Shown here piece after piece: positions 15,661-20,666 of a stretch of 20,666 nt of DNA (the first letter of the stretch is position 1; each line of letters begins with the position of its first letter). The position numbers were made by a program, and so were the translations under genes. The DNA lies in the IMG/VR virus record IMGVR_UViG_3300034101_000866, positions 1 through 20,666 of that record. One strand, written 5' to 3'. Under the pieces are notes generated by a model, which saw nothing but the letters and a program-made list of their open reading frames with translations, had not been told where the DNA came from and did no database searches. This DNA is from a virus.

Positions 15661-16160
15661 TTCTTGCTCCACTGCCTGCTGCCGAACCAGAACCCAATGA
15701 TTCCGCCCAGCATGGCCATCTCATCTTCACTGAAGATGATCGCCGTCACCCTGATAAGGTCATCCACCGACTGGATCAGACCCGGATGCTTCCAGACGTA
15801 CAGCGTCAAGGCCGCATTGATCAGCACCAACTCGATGATGAAAATATAGGTCACCGTCGGCCGCACCGTGCCGACGTAGTTTGCCACCCAGCGGCTGGCT
15901 TTCTCCAGCACCTTCTCATCGTGCCTGAGCGCAGCCTCGGTCATCTGCGCCTCAGTCTGCATCGCAACCTGTTCGACGCGGATCTCCTCCATCTTGGCCT
16001 GGGAGGCGTATCCCTGGGCTGCAAGCTGGAGTTCACGCTCGGTCTGAAGACGCGCCAGGGCGATCTCGTGCTTCTGGTCGCTCTTGTTCTGGAAGAACTC
16101 CAGCAGCTTGGGCAGGCCGCTGATCAGCAGACCACCGAGGGTAGAAAGCAGAGAGAGCAT
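15657..16160 (-). CDS. Phage holin, 3TM type, 167 aa
   Basis: A holin would open the inner membrane to release the endolysin. ATG 16160 follows the previous TAA by two bases, with AAGGGG in a good position. The N-terminal 22 residues are hydrophobic and amphipathic (LSTLGGLLISGLPKLLEFF). A long charged helix (25-90) follows, then TM segments at about 102-123 (VTYIFIIELVLINAALTLYVW) and 147-161 (MAMLGGIIGFWFG). The ending FGSRQWSKK is basic. This order, and the RWVANYVGTVRP segment before the first TM helix, resemble the 3TM holin family found next to gene-transfer-agent and phage endolysins. Its position directly before and overlapping the endolysin supports the call. Confidence 0.82.
   Translation of the reverse strand: MLSLLSTLGGLLISGLPKLLEFFQNKSDQKHEIALARLQTERELQLAAQGYASQAKMEEIRVEQVAMQTEAQMTEAALRHDEKVLEKASRWVANYVGTVRPTVTYIFIIELVLINAALTLYVWKHPGLIQSVDDLIRVTAIIFSEDEMAMLGGIIGFWFGSRQWSKK
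15667..15670 (-). promoter_or_regulatory. Ribosome binding site supporting the GTG start of the endolysin
   Basis: GGAG on the minus strand is six bases before GTG 15660, inside the last codons of the holin. The arrangement suggests the endolysin is translated by ribosomes ending on the holin. Confidence 0.6.
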
Positions 16161-16162
16161 GT

Positions 16163-16573
16163 TTACCCCTTGGTGGAGATGACATCATCACCGCGCTGGA
16201 CGGTGACCTTGTCGCCTTCGACACTGACCTTCATGGACGCTTCCTGACGCTCAGGCTTGTCCAGGCGCCCGATCAACTCCTTGATGATCGTGATTTCGGG
16301 CTTCTCTTCCTTCTTGGTCTCGTTGACGATGCCGTTGACCATCTGGATCAGAGCCATCGTGGCGGTTGCCACCAGACCGATGACAGCAGGAAGCGCTTCG
16401 GTGTTCAGGAAAGCCGACGACACAACACCCACCAGCACCAGCAGGAAAATCCAGACGATGGCCGTCTTGCCGATGGCCTTGGCAGCGACTTCCTTGGCGG
16501 TGGCCTGAGCCTCCAGCCGCTTGAGTTCAACTGCAGCCTGGGCCTTCAGGGTGTTCAGGTCAATCGGTTCCAT
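16163..16573 (-). CDS. Two-TM membrane protein of the lysis cassette (putative second holin or antiholin), 136 aa
   Basis: ATG 16573 has AAGGAG five bases upstream. A cytoplasmic-looking charged N-terminal helix (1-35) is followed by two TM segments at about 37-54 (TAIVWIFLLVLVGVVSSA) and 62-83 (LPAVIGLVATATMALIQMVNGI) and a charged tail of about 50 residues (KKEEKPEITIIKELIGRLDK). It ends two bases before the holin start. Membrane topology and linkage suggest a lysis regulator or alternative holin. A spanin is less likely, since no lipobox or periplasmic coiled coil is visible. I do not recognise the family. Confidence 0.88.
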   Translation of the reverse strand: MEPIDLNTLKAQAAVELKRLEAQATAKEVAAKAIGKTAIVWIFLLVLVGVVSSAFLNTEALPAVIGLVATATMALIQMVNGIVNETKKEEKPEITIIKELIGRLDKPERQEASMKVSVEGDKVTVQRGDDVISTKG

Positions 16574-16578
16574 GATGG

Positions 16579-16584
16579 CTCCTT
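16579..16584 (-). promoter_or_regulatory. Strong ribosome binding site at the head of the lysis cassette
   Basis: AAGGAG on the minus strand is five bases before ATG 16573, in the short gap after the tail-fibre stop codon. Confidence 0.85.
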
Positions 16585-16587
16585 AGA

Positions 16588-17595
16588 TCATGCTGTCCGT
16601 TTCCACATGTAAACAGTGATGTACGGCTGGTAGTTGGCGTTTGTACCGCTAGATCCCGCCGTGTTCATGCTGATGCCGGTCGTTGCAGTTGAGGAAGTTA
16701 TTACCGTATTAACACCTGCATCAGTAGAGTACAAAGCTTCACGGTTGTTTCCAGTTGCAGAATTTGGAATGGTCGTCGTGTGCGAGTGGCCCGGATCAGT
16801 GATCGTATGTGTGTGGCTGACTACCACAGCATCCGCAGAACCGCCAGTTTCTTCGGCAGTATCAAACAGAACGTTTGTAGAGTCAAAGCCGACAGGGACA
16901 CGCCCCGCACCAAACGCAACCCAAGTGCCAAATCCAAACAACGTTCCAGGATTGGTTGCGTTGGTGGCGTTGATGTAGATGGATCCAACGGGATGAAGAA
17001 GCTGCAAAATTGAGGTCGCAGATGACCACTGTGGAATGCCTCCAGAAACAGCCAAAATGGAGTTGGTCGCCCCTATTGGCAGTTTGCTGAGCGCCGTGGT
17101 GCTGGAGGCGTACAGCAGGTCTCCAACTGCGTAGCTAGCCAGCCCAGTGCCGCCAGAGGTAGGGACCAATGGGTCAATTAAGCGCAGTCCTTGAAGCTGT
17201 GAAATAGCGTGATATACATCCCCGCTAGTGTCTACACGGACAACAGTCGATGAACCCGAAGGCATAATTGCTAGTGCAACCCCTGTAGCGGTTCTAATCT
17301 GAATCGGCCCCGCGCCTTCATTGATGACAAAATAAATCTTACTAAGCGTCGGAACAATTACATTTCTTGCGGAGACCGGGCCGTTAATAACGCGCAGACA
17401 CATATACCGCGCTTGATCTGTGGCACCGTTGGCCGTAGTCAACGTCACATCGCCTGCCGACACATCGACGTCTACAATCCCGGCAATCGCATTGTCAATC
17501 AACTGAAACGTGCCGTTGTTGACAAGTGTTCCCCATCCCGCCGTAGTGAGTCCGGGCTTGGTCAAGCGAAGAAGCGGGGTGTAGGTGTCTGCCAT
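16588..17595 (-). CDS. Short tail fibre with collar-type receptor-binding tip, 335 aa
   Basis: The start is ATG 17595 (ADTYTPLLRLTKPGLTTAGW), with GAGG five bases upstream. A longer frame to 17688 would overlap the previous gene by 86 bases with an Arg/Gln/Cys-rich shadow translation. The N-terminal half is strand-rich and may attach to the tail. At about residue 220, LLHPVGSIYINATNATNPGTLFG starts a phage tail collar-like domain. SHTHTITDPGHSHTTT (260-275) gives two HxH pairs, known in T4-type fibre tips to bind metal ions within trimers. The end YQPYITVYMWKRTA is typical of collar proteins. The function is host surface recognition, and the tip is usually a variable host-range determinant. 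Confidence 0.92.
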   Translation of the reverse strand: MADTYTPLLRLTKPGLTTAGWGTLVNNGTFQLIDNAIAGIVDVDVSAGDVTLTTANGATDQARYMCLRVINGPVSARNVIVPTLSKIYFVINEGAGPIQIRTATGVALAIMPSGSSTVVRVDTSGDVYHAISQLQGLRLIDPLVPTSGGTGLASYAVGDLLYASSTTALSKLPIGATNSILAVSGGIPQWSSATSILQLLHPVGSIYINATNATNPGTLFGFGTWVAFGAGRVPVGFDSTNVLFDTAEETGGSADAVVVSHTHTITDPGHSHTTTIPNSATGNNREALYSTDAGVNTVITSSTATTGISMNTAGSSGTNANYQPYITVYMWKRTA

Positions 17596-17600
17596 GATGT

Positions 17601-17604
17601 CCTC
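17601..17604 (-). promoter_or_regulatory. Ribosome binding site fixing the tail-fibre start
   Basis: GAGG on the minus strand is five bases before ATG 17595 and overlaps the stop codon of the 140-aa gene. It argues for this start rather than the in-frame codon at 17688. Confidence 0.7.
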
Positions 17605-18025
17605 AAGCGAAGCGCAGCAGCGCCGTTGTTGCAGTTGCTGCGGGCATCTGGATCGTGAACGTGCCCGACGCCGTCTTGTCAGCACCAAAGTCCAGCACAG
17701 CGATGGCGCGGTTGGCCTTGGTCTCGTTGTAGATCAAACCGCCCCGGCAGGTGAAAGATGCGTTGGCCCAGACCGGATTGTCAAACGTGACGTAGGCAGT
17801 GGTGCCGGAGAGAAGGACTTGGACGTTGGTAAGCGTCACACCGCCCGCCACATACCCTGTACCAGAAGCCTGTCCCGGCGTTGAAAAGCTGTACGCTGTG
17901 GTGGCTTGACTGAGATCTGCTGATGCGGTGTAAAGCGCCAGCTTCAGCGTGTCGGTGTCCAGATCATGGATACCTAACCAAGACTCCTGCTTGAACGAGG
18001 AGCACATTCCTTGGAGTATAGGCAT
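17603..18025 (-). CDS. Small beta-rich phage virion protein, 140 aa
   Basis: ATG 18025 directly abuts the TAA of the adaptor gene. The sequence begins CSSFKQESWLGIHDLDTDTLKLALYTASADLSQ and continues with SGTGYVAGGVTL and VTFDNPVWANASFTCRGGLIYNE blocks. From memory this pattern is frequent in structural proteins of uncultured marine phages, where it is annotated as structural or hypothetical. The profile is strand-rich with Thr, Ala and Gly and has no membrane or catalytic motif. A decoration or tail-associated role is plausible. A second Met at residue 7 exists but has AAGGA immediately adjacent, too close for good spacing. Confidence 0.9.
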   Translation of the reverse strand: MPILQGMCSSFKQESWLGIHDLDTDTLKLALYTASADLSQATTAYSFSTPGQASGTGYVAGGVTLTNVQVLLSGTTAYVTFDNPVWANASFTCRGGLIYNETKANRAIAVLDFGADKTASGTFTIQMPAATATTALLRFA

Positions 18026-18670
18026 TTACTTCACCGGGTTTCTGACCTGACCGCTGCGGTAGGCGTCTTGACGGTTTTTGCCGTCGCCCAGGTTCTTCAG
18101 CAGCAGGATCGAATCATTGAACTGGCTGACGTACAACTGGACAATGTCCTGCTCAGCCTTCATGAACCGAGCAGCTTCCACCATGATCGCGTTGAACAGC
18201 ACGCTGTCAAAGTTGTTGCCAAGCCATGTGTTGCCTGCCGTGACGATGCTTTCAGGCTGGTAGAAGTAGTTCAGCTCCGCATTCAACGCAGCATTCGGCG
18301 TCGGGCCGAGAATGATCTGCTGGATTAGCGTGGAAGCTGTACCGTCAAGAGCGTAGTACTTCGGAGTACCCGTACTCGCCGGGTTCGGATAGCTCTCCCG
18401 CATGAAGTTCACATCCTTGTTCAGGAGGAACTCGTATGCCCCCGTGGCAAGAATGATTGCCAAGGAGTACGCTGCCAGGAAGTCCGAAGGAAGACTCAGG
18501 TTCCTGTTGCCGATAATCAGCGTCAGCGTAGAGGTCTTCCGAAGGATCGGAAGCTGCACCGTCTGATAGATCTTCTGTTCTGCCAGCTTGGTGAGCGTGG
18601 CAAAGTCAACAGACGAGAACGTGTTCTCGGTGCTGTCCTCGACGGCGACCTGCAGTGCAGCGTAGTCCAT
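18026..18670 (-). CDS. Head-tail adaptor-like protein, 214 aa
   Basis: ATG 18670 begins three bases after the previous stop. The N-terminal part has helices (VDFATLTKLAEQKIYQTVQLPILR) followed by strand-like TSTLTLIIGNRNLSLPSDFLAAYSL, with 'LPSDFL' as seen in adaptor or tail tubular A-like proteins. Then comes a central strand region (KYYALDGTASTLIQQIILGPTP, LNYFYQPESI) and a C-terminal helical part (SVLFNAIMVEAARFMKAEQDIVQLYVSQFNDSILLLKNL). Overall length and secondary-structure order fit connector proteins of podoviruses (T7 gp11-like, about 200 aa) that join portal and tail. The assignment is by resemblance only and another virion role is possible. Confidence 0.88.
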   Translation of the reverse strand: MDYAALQVAVEDSTENTFSSVDFATLTKLAEQKIYQTVQLPILRKTSTLTLIIGNRNLSLPSDFLAAYSLAIILATGAYEFLLNKDVNFMRESYPNPASTGTPKYYALDGTASTLIQQIILGPTPNAALNAELNYFYQPESIVTAGNTWLGNNFDSVLFNAIMVEAARFMKAEQDIVQLYVSQFNDSILLLKNLGDGKNRQDAYRSGQVRNPVK

Positions 18671-18673
18671 AGC

Positions 18674-18850
18674 TTACGCCATCGGTCCCCGGGCCATGGT
18701 GCCCTTGGTGGCTGCACCAGTCCCACGGATCTTGATCCCCGAGGTCTTGGCCGGGGGCGTTGCAGCGGAAGCAATGTTGCCTACCACCATGCGCGGCATG
18801 GGCGCGTCAGCGTTCACGACCGGAGTCGGAACAGGTTTGGCCTTCAGCAT
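18674..18850 (-). CDS. Tiny phage protein with Gly/Ala/Arg-rich tail, 58 aa
   Basis: ATG 18850 follows the TGA of the preceding gene by one base, with AGAGGA upstream, and the frame closes with TAA at 18674. It fills an otherwise empty 180-base gap in a window where genes touch. The N-terminus is Pro/Val-rich (LKAKPVPTPVVNADAPMPRM) and the C-terminus is IKIRGTGAATKGTMARGPMA. From memory, short proteins with a related 'RGTGAATKG..RGPM' ending occur near connector genes of uncultured phages. It is basic and probably unstructured. It may be a minor virion or assembly protein; the function is unknown. Confidence 0.78.
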   Translation of the reverse strand: MLKAKPVPTPVVNADAPMPRMVVGNIASAATPPAKTSGIKIRGTGAATKGTMARGPMA

Positions 18851-18851
18851 G

Positions 18852-19022
18852 TCACTTCCTCTTGCGCCCGACCGGGCCTTGGTTCGCCACGCGGGCCATG
18901 TTGCGACCCATCTTCTGGGACATCTTGGTGGTCACACCACCCTTGGCGAGCTTGGCGCCGGGGCCGTGCGCCACACTGGCGGGCTTCTTGGCATGTGCCC
19001 GGAGGGCCTTCATTGCGTCCAT
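18852..19022 (-). CDS. Tiny strongly basic phage protein, 56 aa
   Basis: I choose ATG 19022 because AAGGAG stands five bases upstream. An in-frame start at 19064 would add 14 residues but lacks this signal. The protein starts MDAMKALRAHAKKPASV, has an LAKGGVTTKMSQKMGRNMARV centre and ends GPVGRKRK, with a large excess of Lys and Arg and almost no acidic residues. It could bind nucleic acid or another virion protein. No family is recognised. It is followed one base later by the other tiny gene, a linked pair. Confidence 0.85.
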   Translation of the reverse strand: MDAMKALRAHAKKPASVAHGPGAKLAKGGVTTKMSQKMGRNMARVANQGPVGRKRK

Positions 19023-19064
19023 GTTCACTCCTTGGTTGGACCGAATGATAGCGGAACTGCCCAC
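19023..19064 (-). promoter_or_regulatory. Largest intergenic gap, carrying a strong ribosome binding site (AAGGAG at 19028-19033)
   Basis: This 42-base stretch is the only sizable spacer in the window. It contains AAGGAG five bases before ATG 19022. I see no convincing -35/-10 pair and no hairpin followed by a T-run, so beyond translation initiation nothing can be assigned. Confidence 0.6.
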
Positions 19065-19790
19065 TCAGGTAAAGATTAAGTAAGCAGCGTAGGTCGCGGG
19101 GTTCGCAACCATGTATGGATTAAGCACTGTTTCGATATACGTATTGTAGGCGGGGAGATTTAAAGTTGGGTTGCCGATAAAGCGGGTATACGCGAGCGAA
19201 TCTGAACTTTGTACTGCACCGTTGTTTGTTATGTCTCCCAGCGGGCGGGAGCCAATAAGTGTATCTTTAAATAACGTCTTTGCGGGTTCTATGTTTAATG
19301 CCGCCAACAAAATAGTAGCCGGCATTACGCTGTAATTGACATAAATACCACCGGGGGGAGCCGTAGGCGACGTAGTAACTTGACCAACTTCACCCACGCC
19401 GACCAAGGTGTTTGGCGTGAGCACAGCGTCAAAGTCCCTGGCACCACCGATAGGGTTCCACCCCCACTGGATGACCAGCATGCCCTCGCCAGGAAAGCCC
19501 TCTTGCAAGGGGCCGGTGCCTGACACCGTGTCAGTTTGGAGGCCGTTCGTTCCGGACTGATACCACGTATTTGTGTCCGGACGGGGGTCCCGCAGAGCCT
19601 GGGGGTCATCCACCGGGTACATGCCCAACTGCAACTGCGGCTGGTCCGGAGTCCAGCACTGAGGGCACGCCTTGATCTGCGTCTGCTTGGTCTTGACGAC
19701 GAGGTTCTTGAGCTTCTTCAGGTCGAAACGGAACCCACAGACGTCGCAGAACCCGAACGCCTTTGCGCCGTTTGCAAACCTGTTGGCCAT
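19065..19790 (-). CDS. Phage protein with N-terminal zinc-ribbon-like Cys pairs and C-terminal dockerin-like loop, 241 aa
   Basis: ATG 19790 follows the previous TGA by one base. C15-DV-C18 and C42-PQ-C45 form a four-Cys zinc-ribbon pattern separated by 23 mostly basic residues. The middle contains WGWNPIGGARDFDAVLTPNTLVG and strand-like sequence. Residues 186-197 (DITNNGAVQSSD) followed by SLAYTRFIG match a dockerin-type calcium loop: Asp1, Asn5, Gly6, Val8, Asp12 and a following helix. Only one such loop is visible, whereas typical dockerins have two. The protein probably belongs to the virion, given the adaptor gene downstream, but its role is unknown. The DNA around 19080-19340 is AT-richer than its surroundings. 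Confidence 0.9.
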   Translation of the reverse strand: MANRFANGAKAFGFCDVCGFRFDLKKLKNLVVKTKQTQIKACPQCWTPDQPQLQLGMYPVDDPQALRDPRPDTNTWYQSGTNGLQTDTVSGTGPLQEGFPGEGMLVIQWGWNPIGGARDFDAVLTPNTLVGVGEVGQVTTSPTAPPGGIYVNYSVMPATILLAALNIEPAKTLFKDTLIGSRPLGDITNNGAVQSSDSLAYTRFIGNPTLNLPAYNTYIETVLNPYMVANPATYAAYLIFT

Positions 19791-19791
19791 G

Positions 19792-20574
19792 TCAGATCAT
19801 CCTGACCCGCCCACCTTGGCGGTATTCTTCTGGCATGGGTACACCGCTGCGAAGCAGCGCTTGCGCTTTCATTCTTGCCTGCTGTTGCTGCTGTTGTCTT
19901 GCCCTGTATTCTGCATCCTGTGCGGCACGCACCTCCGGTGGCAGAGTGCCTGGGGCCAATGTCGATGGAGTCATGCCAAGCGGCAAAAGAGACTCTGCTA
20001 TGTCAGCGGCTGCTCTCCTGTACTCACCAGCGTTTGCTGCTCCTGCTCCGCCAACCAAAGCACCGATACCAGCCAACTTTGCGGGGCCAAGACGGCTTGG
20101 ACGAGAATGGACTTCAGTAATTGTGTTGCCAAAATGGATATATCTACCAGGGTCGCCTATCTTACTTTCACTAGCATAAATTTCAACCGGGGCCAATCCA
20201 ACTTCAGGTTTTGTACGGTAATTAACAACAGCCAATACGCTTCCGGCTTTACGTGGACCGTAGTCCTCCAGTAGCTCTAATTTGGCTTTACCCGTTGGTT
20301 TGCCCTGTTCATCCATTACAGGAACAAGTCGGGTTGCCATGTCAGGGTTCTGGAACAAGCCAGCTACCCGATTTACATCTGCTTCAGACATGAAGACGGT
20401 TTTACCAGAACGCGGCTGTATTCCTGTTGATCTATCAGTATGCTTTTCCCCACTACGATTTCTAGTTGTAGTGATATCCTTATGGAAAGCATAAGTTGAA
20501 CCACGCCCCGTCTTGAAGACGGATTCAATGTCCTCTACGCCCGTTGGCAGCTTAAAAAGCGGATCGTAGTCCAT
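19792..20574 (-). CDS. Uncharacterised phage protein with Gly/Ala hydrophobic segment and poly-Gln tract, 260 aa
   Basis: ATG 20574 stands two bases after the previous TGA. Residues 20-70 contain GRGSTYAFHKDITTTRNRS and GIQPRSGKTVFMSEADVNRV, which faintly recall a block I associate with phage virion proteins. I cannot name a family. Residues 166-182 (KLAGIGALVGGAGAANA) are hydrophobic and Gly/Ala-rich. Residues 227-232 are six consecutive glutamines within a basic helix, and the protein ends YRQGGRVRMI. No catalytic motif is evident. The position upstream of the zinc-ribbon and adaptor genes suggests a virion or assembly protein. Confidence 0.85.
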   Translation of the reverse strand: MDYDPLFKLPTGVEDIESVFKTGRGSTYAFHKDITTTRNRSGEKHTDRSTGIQPRSGKTVFMSEADVNRVAGLFQNPDMATRLVPVMDEQGKPTGKAKLELLEDYGPRKAGSVLAVVNYRTKPEVGLAPVEIYASESKIGDPGRYIHFGNTITEVHSRPSRLGPAKLAGIGALVGGAGAANAGEYRRAAADIAESLLPLGMTPSTLAPGTLPPEVRAAQDAEYRARQQQQQQARMKAQALLRSGVPMPEEYRQGGRVRMI

Positions 20575-20576
20575 GA

Positions 20577-20666
20577 TCAGCTAATAAACATCTGCCGAGG
20601 TACGAACCGTACCGCAGCCTTCTCACGGTCTTCGCTCGATGCACGATCCCAGTCTTCGTCGTACTG
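20577..20666 (-). CDS. C-terminal 29 residues of an unidentified upstream protein (partial)
   Basis: An open frame enters from the right edge and ends with TGA at 20577, two bases before the next start. The visible end is QYDEDWDRASSEDREKAAVR followed by FVPRQMFIS, acidic then basic and without a recognisable motif. The spacing equals that of the neighbouring gene junctions, which supports this frame. The gene could be any head or packaging gene; I assign nothing. Confidence 0.7.
   Translation of the reverse strand, partial: QYDEDWDRASSEDREKAAVRFVPRQMFIS

Noticed and set aside
17596-17688. N-terminal extension of the tail-fibre protein (Arg/Gln/Cys-rich)
   Set aside because: It overlaps the end of the 140-aa gene, has unnatural composition, and a ribosome site favours ATG 17595.
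19520-19534. 15-bp palindrome CTGACAC-C-GTGTCAG resembling an operator
   Set aside because: It sits inside the coding sequence of the 241-aa protein, away from any promoter-like sequence, and occurs once.

Overview
The window is a densely packed segment of a tailed bacteriophage genome (Caudoviricetes) or of a prophage. Every supported gene lies on the minus strand, so the module reads from base 20666 down to base 1. There are 19 coding regions. Neighbours overlap by 4 to 16 nt or are separated by 0 to 14 nt, and the largest gap is 42 nt. I see no tRNA, integrase, transposase, CRISPR array or recognisable promoter or terminator, so the block looks like part of one long late (virion and lysis) transcription unit that continues past both edges. 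Base composition is moderately GC-rich with AT-richer islands inside several structural genes. The protein set resembles uncultured aquatic phages. No sheath, baseplate or typical tape-measure gene is visible, and an adaptor-like protein plus a run of large low-complexity proteins favour a short-tailed (podovirus-like) virion. Host and phage family are inferences.

Layout in transcription order. (1) 20666-18674: the C-terminal end of an unidentified protein, a 260-aa unknown protein, a 241-aa protein with a zinc-ribbon-like Cys pattern and one dockerin-like calcium loop, and two tiny genes of 56 and 58 codons. (2) 18670-16588: a head-tail adaptor-like protein, a 140-aa virion protein and a short tail-fibre protein with a histidine-rich collar-type tip. 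(3) 16573-15157: a lysis cassette of a two-TM membrane protein, a 3TM-type holin and a GH24 endolysin that starts on GTG inside the holin stop codon. (4) 15152-11183: a 722-aa tail/stabilisation-like structural protein, a 459-aa structural or fibre protein with an FGRLR motif, and a 136-aa protein resembling a GNAT fold. (5) 11186-1: four low-complexity or coiled-coil proteins (432, 266, 319 and 786 aa) and then one uninterrupted reading frame of at least 1924 codons that runs off the left edge.

The last protein is the most striking object. It has a duplicated N-terminal LPPGFxLV motif, hydrophobic segments, Pro/Thr/Ala linkers with a 30-bp tandem repeat, an HEAVH metallopeptidase-like site with a downstream candidate Glu ligand, and a C-terminal region resembling LPD38 of phage polyvalent proteins. 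By position and architecture I infer that it and the preceding low-complexity proteins are packaged in the virion and enter the host with the DNA.
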